Positions 12,101 to 23,699 of a DNA stretch of 64,000 nt are shown piece by piece; positions within the stretch are counted from its first letter, which is position 1, and every line of letters starts with the position of its first letter. The position numbers and the translations under genes were made by a program. The DNA comes from Ulota crispa (lineage: Eukaryota; Streptophyta; Bryopsida; Orthotrichales; Orthotrichaceae). The stretch is taken from assembly GCA_963920765.1 (NCBI GenBank), contig OY987250.1, forward strand, positions 6,076,001 to 6,140,000, in the 5' to 3' direction. A model generated the notes under the pieces. The model was given only the letters and a program-made list of their open reading frames with translations, ran no database searches and was not told the origin of the DNA.

Positions 12101-14137
12101 TAAATATCTCACTCGTTTTTGTGTAGATTGAGCTGAATTTTTTACTGTGTGTACCTATTGTAGTCTACTGTAAGATCTTATGGTTGAATTCTTGTAAAAA
12201 ACTTCAATTCTTACCTTTGTACTTGCTTCCCCAAAAGTGGCAGTTTTCTATGTTTTTCACAAAAAAATGGCTTGGTCCTTTAGGGGATAATGGTGTTTAT
12301 ACATCATGGTCTCAAAATATGTATCCATATTTGGTAAAAAAAAAGGATCAAAGCAACAACACAATACATCAAACATACAAGAAGAATGCCAAATTTCAAT
12401 TGTGAAATCCTAAAAAATTCAAATTGCTTAAGAAATATGCTTGTATTGATCTCCTATACGGTAGCAATATAATTGTTGTATTTGGAAATCTATCAGTGAA
12501 ATGGAGCTATCATTTCAATTTTAAAATTTGTTATCCTATAATTAAGGCCAATTCTTGATTGTTTTCATTGGTTGGATTTTTCGTAGAATTTTTCAAATTT
12601 CTTGTAGAACTATTTTAGGGAAGCAAATAAAATGGGTTTTTCTACCCTTGTTGACCACTTAGCTACACCTTGTAATTGGTATTTTTATTCATTTTGAGTG
12701 AAACTAGTATTCTTGGAAAGGTGGGAGAGCTAGCTTTCTACAAATATAAGGCTCTTCTCAAGCAAAGCTTGTATGAAGCATAAAATCCAAAACCACAAAA
12801 GCATGAAAAACTAGAAATTTCCCACCTACAACTCACTCAATCATTATAATATTTCACCTCCACCGGTAAATTTGGTTGAAATTTTGACATTTTACAACAA
12901 TTAAGGTGTTCTTCCCATTTGTACGGTTAGATTATGCAAAGTGGACTCACATTTGATTCACCTACACATTTAAGTTTACTGACAAGGCTTCTTATAGGCT
13001 TTGTGAAAATGTGAGTGGATTTTCAAGGTTTAACCCTTAAACGCCTAGGCAGACAGGTTTGTATGATGAATGGCAAAAAAAAACACTTTGTAGAATAGGA
13101 AAAATTCTTTTTCATTTGATTTTTCTAGAAGTGATCATGGAAATATGATCCATCATGGAAAGAAAACTAAAATCTTACTTAAAGCACTCATGTTTTTAAG
13201 TAACCCAAATTGTGAGAAGATTCACAAACATGGTGTTAGGTCCCATGTTATCATTTTTGCAATTTTCATGAGGACAACATGCATTACTAACTTTTGCAAT
13301 TTTTGGAAACAATATTATAATATGTGGACACTTGCCACATTAGTAAATTGCTACTATAGAAGGCAGTCAAAGCTCAACGTTTAAAGGTTAACTCTTAAAC
13401 GTCAAAAGAGAACAAAAAATGTCCCTTTGTCACTACAAACACTTTAAACTACATAAAAAGTTGAATTTTACTTCAAAATTTTTACAAGTGCTCACACAAG
13501 GAGTGCACTATACATGTTGTTAGTGGATAACGTGCATTCAAGCCTGTATAAGATGGGGGCTATGTAGGTAAAAAAATTGATTTCTGTAGGGTTATATTTA
13601 CCTAAATTTCTAAATTGTGACAATTTCATGTACCCTAGACTTCATTTGAATTAAGTTTTTGTGATATTTTTGTATACCCTATGTTCATTATAAATACACA
13701 ATGACACAAATAAAATTTACATACATGTAATGAAAGACCAAACACTTCAAAACATAAATTTTAACCAATCACATAATACTTCAAACAAGAGAAAATAGAA
13801 TTCATGGAAAAGCATATAGTATACCTAAAAGCATATTTGTAAATTCTATATAGGATGAAGGAAAAAGTAGTGAAATCCATTCCACTTCAACCACAAACCC
13901 CTTTTAACCCTAGCATATGTCTAACCAAATCACAAAACCTACCGATATTGTTTTTGTATTGCACTAGCATGAAGAAATGAGCTTAGATGAAGACATAGAA
14001 TGGACATGAACTTTGCAATAGGTGCTTTTCAAAATATGCATGTGTTTAAAAACACAATACAAAGGCATTTACATGCATAACATGACTACAATTTATAGTG
14101 GTAATTGGTCTTACAACCAATTTCCACAGCTGCAGTA

Positions 14138-17018
14138 TCATCTAAACTCTAGATCTTGTTGCTGTTGACGCCGCTTCCTTGGCGCTACGTCTTTCTTGTC
14201 ATCGTCTTCCTCCGCAACATTGTCTATGAATTGCAAACCTTGAATATACACAATTAAGTAGGCAAATCAACAAATCAATGCACTGCTACAAACCGCCCTT
14301 CCAAGTTGAAGTCAAAAACTTGATTGATAATATTTATAATGTGATTACATTGCTGATTACAATCATCAAATAAAGCAATCTTTGACGGAACTTCAATCAA
14401 CGTGTATTCACAAATAAAGTGATACTCAAATTGCAAGACAAAAACAAGTGATCTAGCTAGGTTAACAATTAAATAACCCGTTTGTAAGACCACTAGCACA
14501 TATTGTGAACAATGTAATGCAATACCATGGATATTAACATAGAAGATTTTCCAACAGTACCAAATTGCAAATACTTTGACTACTTGTCAATGCATAAGAA
14601 CCTCTCGACAACAGGAGCGCTGCTAACAATTTTAGTGAGAAGTAACACATAGACTCAAAATGAGATAGAAATCCTAATTGATGATGAAAACAGCTATGTC
14701 AGTAAAAATGCTCTGTTTGAGAGAGTAGACCTTGTACTTCCGCTTCCGACCCTGCTCCTCCTCTTCTTCCTCTCAAGCAAAATTTTCTTTGTCTCCATCT
14801 CTACCAAAACAAAAAACAGAGAGGAGAGGTAGTCATTAACAAGAAAATGTGAACATCCGTCAAAAGCTTGGCAAAACCAAATTTGCAAGGATTTGTCTAG
14901 TGTTGTATTCCCCTACCACAGCTCCTATCAAATACAATTATCTTTTGTTTCATTCCATTTTGTAATTGCTAGTTCAACTGTCTTAGGATATGTTCACACT
15001 TGGTGTTAAGAGTGGTAATAGCAAAGGAAAATTAGATGCATTTGAACACACCTTTAAACTGCATTCATATTGCTAATACCCCTCTTAACTTCAAGTGTGA
15101 ACATACCCTTAGATTATTTTAGTTAAAGTTCTATTTTTTTTAGAATCAATTCTTAAGATATATTTTGACAAAGCGAGGTTGAATAATGCGAAAAAGTTCA
15201 AATTATTACTGAACAAAAACAACTAAAATGGCTTTACTCCATATTTCTAATCACCCTGCCATCAAATCTCTCAAACTAAACTCTGACAAAGCATTTTTTT
15301 CAAAGAACAATAAACTTGTAAGAGAATGTTTTATAAGCTAAAACTACCAAATACAACTAATGCTACATCCCTCCTAAACGATCATTGCTTTGGAATATTC
15401 TAACTAGTTGCAACCTTAGACCCGAGCTCTTTGCCTTGAAATATACTCTTTAGGATTCAATTTTTTGAAAACTTTGTTCTTAAGCTATAAGTAAATACAA
15501 CGCAATTCAAAAAAAAATACAAAAGTTATAATTATTATCAAACTAGAAAATATGTTTTCCATAATTGTGCCATCAATCCTAACAATGTAAAACTTCAACA
15601 AAATTTGGCAAGAGAAAGCTCAAATCACTGAACACGTACAACCAATGTTACTGCTCTGGAATACGATTCCAACCTGTAGCAGCCTCAGAGCCGAGCCCAT
15701 TGCTAGATCCAACATACTTGCAGAGCTGCTCCATCCAAAGCATTGACGACAGGCAAGGTGCCTTCGGCTCCACGGGCTCCTTGACTCCCTCGTTGGCTTC
15801 CATGGCTAAACTTGGCTCTTCCTCCTCTTCTACCTCCTCCAACTTTGCCTCTTCCTTGTTGACCTCCTCTGCTTTGTCATCATAGTAGTGTTTTGCCATT
15901 GCAAAATCCTAAAGTGGCTTAGAATCGCCTGGCTGAAAGCAATAGATGGCACAAGAAGATGATTAGAAGGGGCTTTACATTGTTCAAGTTAATTGTTCTT
16001 TGTTCAGTCCATCATGTACTATTTTGTAATACCACATACGGCCTCCAATTTCTGCCGTGAAAGCTCTAGACCTTCAAATCTTATTGCTCAGCTTCTTCCA
16101 CAATCTTTCCACTTCAGCATCCCAGGCAGTGTCCCAAAACGTGACCGCAGAATATTGCCCCTCAGAAAGATAAACACAATGACTTTGCACACCACCAAAG
16201 AGCTGGAAAAACTATTGCAACGCATGCCTCTGTAAACAAACCCCACAAGGCATCAATCAAGCGAGCTAATTAACTTAACACACCAAGTCTATCAACTGCA
16301 TTGTTTCTATGACAAAAGTCATCACATCACAACTCTGGAAAAACCTTCTCTCAACAAAATTTGCGACATCCCATGCAATTTCACACTATGCCATTAAACC
16401 TCGTCAAATTGCCACCAAAATTAGTAAAATCGACCAGAATTTGCCTTTGATTGTGAGAAATTCAAATTGAGAATTGATCAGCCAAAAATATGAGGTGCGC
16501 TTGATGTCAAGCTTAGTGCACAAACGCGGAGCTTACTTGGATGCATGATTGTTCAAGCTCCAACCAAAACCTCCAAAAAAACCTCCAAAACAATTCCAAA
16601 AGAATTCTAAAAGAATCGAAAAGTAGCCACCAGCAAAGCGTTGCGCAGATAATACGATGAAGCAAAGCTTATGTTCTGCCAAAACCAACCACTGCACATT
16701 CAGCTATAGCAAACATACTTGGCCGTCATTCACCACTCTTAGGTTCTCAATACTTTGTCGCTGACTGGTGGCCACGATCTTTGGATGGTCCAATTGCTTA
16801 CGCTAGACACACAAAAGTTAGAATAGCTACCACGGTGTACTCAAGTCGACAATACACCACTCACGGTAGACAGCTTGCAGAGCACGTTGAGAGACTCATC
16901 TTGATGTTCTAAACGTCTAGATTTTTTTGGACCAGCAAACCATGTTGTGCATCTCGCTCTCCAGGTCCGCAACCTTTGCATTCAACCCATACACTTGCAT
17001 CCTGGAGCACCACTTGTT
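14138..17018 (-). pseudogene. Second element-borne gene, Lys/Glu-rich, right copy
   Basis: Mirror image of the gene at 3375-6255, with the same exon-like blocks, the same acidic exon (15648-15899), the same basic piece (near 14750) and the same terminal PRKRRQQQQ block (about 14138-14224). It lies downstream of, and in the same direction as, the right transposase-like gene. Keeping the same order and orientation in both copies supports one two-gene element. Confidence 0.4.
14982..15112. mobile_element. Short hairpin MITE in right arm
   Basis: Exact inverted copy of the hairpin MITE at 5280-5411, carried along with the arm duplication. It shows that the MITE inserted before the arms were duplicated. 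Confidence 0.7.
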
Positions 17019-17379
17019 CAAACAAACAAACTGACAATAGCCAAACCCATTGCGATAGAGGGAGAAGTGGAGAAAGAGGGGGATGGGGTGTGAGCATACA
17101 CAAATCCAAGTTGGGCAAAAGGGAAGAACTCAAAACACTGGCAGCCAAAAAGAAGGCAAGGTGCAGGAACAGAGCTTCTAAGCCCGCGCAGGGCATAAGC
17201 TTACAAGGAAGCAAGCACCTTGACTACCAGAGCTTGCCGTGTCGGGCAAAATTGTACAAGATCTATGCAAAAAGCAAGTCTAGAATGCTGTTTAGCACAA
17301 AATAGTTAGGGTAAAAGATTCGTTTTATAAGATTCTATAGAAACAAAGAGACTTGGCAAAATATTACTGGAAAATGTTG

Positions 17380-20300
17380 TTATCCAACAAAATTGTTTGA
17401 AACATACTCATTCAAGTTTTGTGCATCCTCACAATCCAATGTATACACTCCACTCTCAAAATTATACAAAAGACTAACATTAGTGATTATTGCATCTAGA
17501 CTAATCCACTTAGAATTTGTTAAGTCATACTTGAATTTGTATTGCCCAACCACACTAGTATAATAATGGAGTATGACTTCAATGTTCATGACTAGGACAC
17601 CTTTCTTACCTGCACTTACCACCCACTTTGCAAGATCTATGGGTTGCTTCAATGACCTCCAAGAGTTTGCGCCAGCTCGCCTTCGCATCTTTTGAATTCT
17701 ACCAATCCACCAAGTACCCTCATCCACACCAGAATTGGTAGATACCGGTATGCCAGCCTTCCTAGCTCAAGATTTTCCCCTCTTTTTTGCTGCAGTCATC
17801 GTGGAGGCCCTACTAACTATGGAACGCTGCAAAAAATAAACACCCACATCCGACCCAATCCCAACAAAACATGTATTGGAGCTCTCTATTGCATTGAGGT
17901 ACTCCTCACTATTATTAAAATACAATGACTTGTGCACTCTAGTTAGCCTATCTTTGGACAAGAAAGGGTTACCATTTAGTTGTCCTGCAAGAGTTGATTT
18001 GAAAATTCTGTTCTCATCAAATTGGACAAAGGCTTCCACTTTAGCTAGAATAGGGATTGCAGAAACATGTTCTTTGTGATGGGAAAGCATCTCCAAGATA
18101 AGATCACATGTTTCACTCTCCAAAACTATGAGTGCTGGTATGCCATCATCAAATACATTGTCTTTGACGTTGTCAGCCGTTACTGGTTCACCTTCACCAA
18201 GATCTGCATGTCGTTGCCAATCCTCTTTGTTCTGGTGCATATCCTCTTGTAAAACTTCCATGTCGCCGTCTTTGCCACAAACCGGTTTAGAACCTGTAGC
18301 ATAAACAAAGGACTGCTTCTCCGCTAGTTCTTCAACCCATGGTTTTTGAAACCAAAGCTTGCTTTTTGCCGTGGCTTGAGGATTTGGTGCCATATTCAAA
18401 CTGTTAATCATCCTTTGAGCCTCCTTCAAACCTTCTTTCAATGCAATGACAATGTCCTCATTAGAAGAAATTGTGTTATAATCTCCTAGATTAGGTTCAA
18501 CCTTGTCATTTTCTAATTTGTGCAACTTGCCCCAAATGTTGTTCGTTTTATTGTGTGCCCTCCCAAATTTCAGACCATTCTCTCCAAATTCAATTTGCGA
18601 CAAGTGGTTAATTGTGTTTGCAGCACCAAGCAATTCTTGGAAATCATACGCCCTCTCCATTCCTACCATCCCCCCTACCTTGGAGAAAAAAACCTCACAA
18701 GAATCACTGCCGATTAGGTGTAATGGCATAGCTAGGTGCAGGTACATGTCACAAAAATGACAAATAAGCAAAACAACAAAATGACAAGACAATTGAACAT
18801 CCAAAAAACATTGTTGACTAACACAATGCAAGTTAGGATTTATAGCTTCTGTATTTCCACTAACCCCATGATTCCCATGACTCATCCACAACTTCCAAAG
18901 TCTGAAAAAAAAAAGACACTTTACTTGCTTTCACAATCCGGGCACATAGGTCATGACATGGAGATAGGAATATATTGATGTACTCTGCACAAATTTCTAG
19001 GTACATTTCTGTACCTAGAGTTTGCTCCCAATGCAAATCATTGCAGTCGCAAAGAGAACATAAACAAGAGCAAACTTTCTCTGAACATAACCATTGCGCA
19101 CTCCTCCAATTCTATCTATCACTCTTGTCATAGTCTTCTTGTAGTAAACCATGCTCATCTACTGTAAACCGGTTAAAAACTTGGCAAATATGTTGATGAA
19201 GTGCCATATCAACACCTAACCAAAGAGTTTTGACATTACTATCAAGTGGATTTAGTAATTTCTTCCCATTATGAATGTAGTCTTAGTCATGCAAACCAAC
19301 AGCATCCCCAACAGCATTCATTGTTGAGCTAAAAACCCATCCCTCCCAATCCACACTTAGCCTACACCCCTTTGAGCTCCAATAATCAGACAACATCAAT
19401 TGTTGCCTTCGAGAGTCTCCATTGCTAGCGTGTCCAATAATTGGACCCACAGCAGCGTAGCAATGCTTTGTCCACAACCTCTCAATTCTGTTCCACTGTT
19501 TACCCACCCCGAATCAAAACAACCACAAGTACAACAAGCAACCAACACCAATCAAGGGAGTTTAGGGTGCAAAGGATTCACAACAATGACTCTTGCAAAC
19601 CCCCCCACCTTGTCCAATTTAAAAGAATCCACCATTTTGTTATGACCTACCTCACCGACTCCAACAACGGGTTTGTAATTTGTTATGCAACAATGATTTT
19701 CCTTTGGCCCACAAAAACCTACAAGCGTATCTGTCTAGGCTTCCCATGCAACTCACCCTCTCACCTTGGTTTCATCTTTAGCTAGAATGACAAGGACAGG
19801 ATCACTAATTCCATGTGCAGCTTTAGCATCGATGTAGATGCTAGCAACTGACTAGAAAATCTAATCATGCTCCCCTGAAATAAATGTGACTCCCTTTCAA
19901 GATTCACAACAAACACTATCATAACTAGGACCAGCAAAATTAAGAGAAAACAAATCACGAAGACGTCGCCCCCCATAGATCCTCATTGCCTGTGAAAAAC
20001 ACTTGGTATTTTCACTATACCAATTCCCTAAATCCTTACGGTTCAAATTAGCAACAACATCCTTCATAAAGTCCCAAAGTGCATGCTTCCCTCCAAAGGC
20101 TCCTATTTTGTGCGCATTGATAATATTGTTACAAAATTTAATTAGACTATTATCTGAAGAGGCATTCAAGGCACTTTCACGAAGAGTAGGCCTTTGTGCT
20201 TTCAATTGTGCAATGCGTGTCCTAGCATGCCAATAGTGCAACTTCTCTAGCCGCAACTTCTTTGACAAGTTTTTAGCGTGCTTAGAAACTTTGTAGACAG

Positions 20301-23300
20301 ACAAATATCCTAATCGTATGCTTGCACCAGTGCTTCAAAGACCCCTCTTAATAATAGATTGTTCTTCCCTTTTAACTCTCATCTTGAAATCATTTTTGAG
20401 GGGTATGGAGGCACACTTAGGGCAAGTCAGATTTGGAAAAGGGTCTCCACACAATGTTAAACGACAGCACTTCCTATGACAAAATGCACCATTCACCTCA
20501 ACAGCAAACCCCTGAACTAAAAATTGAATGAACAAGATGTGGTTTAGGGTACCACTCCACACCACAGTGGCGGTCATTTAACAAAGCATTGATAGGATAA
20601 TGTAAACCACTGTACTCAACAATTGGACCCCTAAATCCATAACACATGAAATTAGTAATGGCAGCTTTATCAATAGAGTTAGGGTTACTTGGCAAATTGG
20701 CTGATGGAATTGGTAAGAACCACGAGTAGAGGGCACCTTGAGTTTACAAAGAACTGCTTGTGGCAAACTTGCTTGGGCGCCCAGGTCGGCCAGTCCTTGC
20801 CGGCACTTTTGCTGCTTGTTGTGAATCCTCCACCGCCTTTTGATGTCTCAATCCACTCAGATGATTTTGTAGATTCACCTCCAACGTCTTTCGTGGGGGG
20901 CAAAGGCTCATCATGTCCCTACAATATGGGCACCTCACTTTGAATCAGTAGCACCTGGTATTCTTAGCAGTCAAGTTTCCAAGCACCTTCAATTTTAGAT
21001 GCCCTTCCAGAATAGTGGAATTCACACTCTCCAAGATATCCACCCCCTCCAAAATCAAGCCCTTGTGGTCCTCGGGAGTCAAGGTAATTGAACTACCATT
21101 TCTGGCCTGCGATTGTGGGTGGTCTTCAAAGTTGATACTCTTTGAAGCCTAGTGATTTTGAACATGCGCCGTGCTTACAATATGCGACCTCCAAAAGTTG
21201 TTGAAAAGATTGTCGATTTGAGCTTTGGTGTGGTCTTTTGTGCCACCACCGCAATCTTTCTTGCATTCAGCACACCATAATTTCACCATGCCACAGCCAT
21301 TCAAGTCGAATGACTTCAGCCACCAATTGTGATTGTCCAAGGCAACCCGTCTCAATTATGCCCTCATCTTCTTAGCATGCTCCAAGTAACGGTCCATAAT
21401 TTCAGTGGATAGAAGCTGAGACTTTAAGGGGCGCTCCTCAACCTTGGCTATGTCTGGACTACCGCTCACCCTTGAAGAAGCAACAAGCACATCTTTGGCA
21501 TCTTCCATGTCACCGTGAACATCAAAGGCTGAAACTCCTTCCGGAGTATCTATGTCAAGTTAAACCAAAACATTAAACATATGACATATTTAATGCCATA
21601 AAAATAGATCAACAATAGTATTTAAGATGTCATGGCATGCTCTCTTATTGGACGTTTGCACTGGTAGGTGAAAGTCCAGCAATAATAGATACATCTTTCA
21701 ATGATGTGATTTTTTCCAATGACAAATGAAATCTACCTCACCATTCAGTCCATCAAGTAGCAATAACAAAACAAGTGAAAATTATAACACAACAGAGCAG
21801 AGAGACTTGATCATGCATAAGGGCAATTACATGTCCCATACCAAGATACAAAAGACAAACAATGGACCCGTATTGAAAAGAGAGGTAGGAAAAATGAGTA
21901 AGTCTGGGCACTACATAACATGCTAGAGCTAGTTGGAGCATCGTATGTTTGTCTTGAAATAAGTACAGAATTTTATTTGAACATAGAAACACTTAGAAGA
22001 GAATGCATAGGTGTTCCATCAGTTAAGTTAACCCTTAAACGTCTGAATGTGCCACTCTGACCAATACAATACAAGGTGTTTTCTTGTATTTAGAATGGAT
22101 TCACACCTTTACTACATTTCAAATCAACAAAGAATTTGGAGAATAGATCAATAAAACTCTAATGAGATATTTGAGATCTCAAATTAAAACTTCTTGTTGG
22201 TAGCAAATGCCAATTATACGGCAGCGTACGTACTATGCCATATGGTCATTTAAAGGTTAAGAGAGAAAGGAGGGCATTTAAGCAACAAAATGAAATCTAA
22301 GGGGCCAAAAATATTACATTGGAGGAACATTATGGGGATGGATATAGGCTTTCTAGAATTTGAAATTGAAATTCCAAGTACCTCGAACTATTAAAATTGG
22401 AAATTTACAAAATTAGCATGCCTAAATAAAAAGCAAGGTCACATCTATAAATGCTGGTTTTTCTAGGAATACTCAAAAGTTCAAGGTACCTTCAACCGGA
22501 TCTGGAGATGCTCTTTTAAATTCTGCAATACTCCCTTTATCCTTGCTATTTAGGATTTCAGATCCAAAGAATCTCAATATTGATTCTTGTCATTGACAAT
22601 TAGGATTTTCTCAAAACCTGCACTTTGAACATGTGGCAATGGGCTTTTTCAGAAGTACTATGCCTCCAAGTTGTTTGCTTGTGCAAATTCTAGCAAGTTT
22701 AGTAAGTTTGGATTTTCTATAAGGAAGAAAGATTCTCTGTGTCAAGGGTTCTCACCTCTACGTTTGATCATTTTAAGCTCATGTGCGTATTTTCTATAAA
22801 GGAAATTTATTTGTTCTTGTTAGTAAATGAATGAGGATCTTAAAGCATTGAAGAATTTTGTATTATAGATACTATATGAAAGAATTATGAAGTAATAAAG
22901 TTTTTTTAGCAAAATATTCAAAGTTCTAAATTGCTGTCATTAGGTACACTATATATTTATTAAGGAATGCTTGCTGAAGTGGTGATTTTTTTTATTTTGA
23001 ATATTTCTATTTTACCAACCAACCAAGCAATGAAAACTTAGGCTTAGTTTGACTTCCTGGAGAGTTTCAACGATTGTTGGCACAAGGGTCCGCAATTATA
23101 ATTTCAATTACGTCTTGGTTTTAGGATTTGGTCTGGATAGTACATCTCGTTGAGAGCCCTAGGGCATCCAATCTTATATTGACCGTTTGAGATCACCAAG
23201 TAGACAAAGGTCCAATTCATCAATGAGTACTTAAGAAAGAACCAAAAAATCGCTACTCCAACAAAACAAAAAAATCTTTAAAAGACTTTACCTTGATCTC

Positions 23301-23634
23301 CCATAGCAAGGGCAACCTTGACAGCAGCTGCAGTGAAAACCCCATCTCCAACTCGTCGCCGTTTTTGTGCATCCAAATTCTCTTTAGCAGAGGGGATAAC
23401 ATGAACTGATGCAGAAAAACCATTCAACCGCTCCAACTTCTTCCTCACGCGATGCTCATCTTCTGCATCCTAGAAATTGAACGGCCAATCTAGAATATCA
23501 TTGCTCTCCAACGTGAATCGCAATGCCTCAAGCATACAAGCGCCTCCCACATCAACCTCTCCAAAGTACTCCGGATCTACACCATCTGCCTCTAAGGTCC
23601 ACAACGTGACCTTGTCTGGGACAATTGAAGCCAT
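17380..23634 (-). pseudogene. Transposase-like gene with zinc-finger domains, right copy, near full length, decayed
   Basis: Exon 1 runs 23634 to 23292, starting MASIVPDKVTLW and ending in an AAG/GTAAAG donor. It has one in-frame TAG after ILDWPFNF. Exon 2 begins at 21550 after an ATAG acceptor, and the phases match (a split Asp codon). It encodes a first Cys/His cluster (LWCAECKKDCGG, then NLFNNF and HIVSTAH) and a second one (CPYCRDM, then LQNHLSGLRHQ). The body then continues through the inverted-repeat arm to a conserved-looking end (EGTWWIGRIQKMRRR) that stops at 17380. Exon 2 and the body contain several stops. The order is N-terminal domain, two BED- or C2H2-like DNA-binding fingers, catalytic-type region, basic C-terminal domain; that order fits a cut-and-paste transposase. 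The superfamily is not identified. Confidence 0.6.
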
Positions 23635-23699
23635 ACCATCAACCCTAAATATAAAAAAACACACCCGCAAACTCTGCTCAAAAACACACCAAACTTGTT

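Larger units (their letters stand above)
6890..13503. other. Unpaired spacer between the inverted-repeat arms
   Basis: The 6.6 kb spacer differs in composition from the arms: a GC-rich minisatellite zone at about 7.5-8.7 kb sits in otherwise AT-rich DNA. Apart from a possible minus-oriented LTR-like leader near 9 kb and four copies of a 16-bp motif, I see nothing coding. From 9.9 to 13.5 kb the sequence is AT-rich with frequent stops in all frames. Open frames such as 10700-10939, 10915-11100 and 13145-13384 look like chance. Confidence 0.7.
13504..20392 (-). repeat. Right arm of giant inverted repeat
   Basis: This is the reverse complement of 1-6889 with essentially no differences. The arm itself is not shown to end at 20392; that is only where the partner sequence runs off the window. 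The transposase-like gene it carries continues upstream (to higher coordinates) as far as 23634, so the true arms may be longer than 6.9 kb. The two copies are convergent: their 3' ends face the central spacer. Confidence 0.95.

Noticed and set aside
1..20392. Organelle-type inverted repeat (plastid IR)
   Set aside because: The arms carry decayed transposon genes, not rRNA or plastid genes, and the surroundings have nuclear introns and MITEs.
1..20392. Foldback-read or library artefact
   Set aside because: A 6.6 kb unique spacer and at least one base difference between arms argue against it, though only long-read depth can exclude misassembly.
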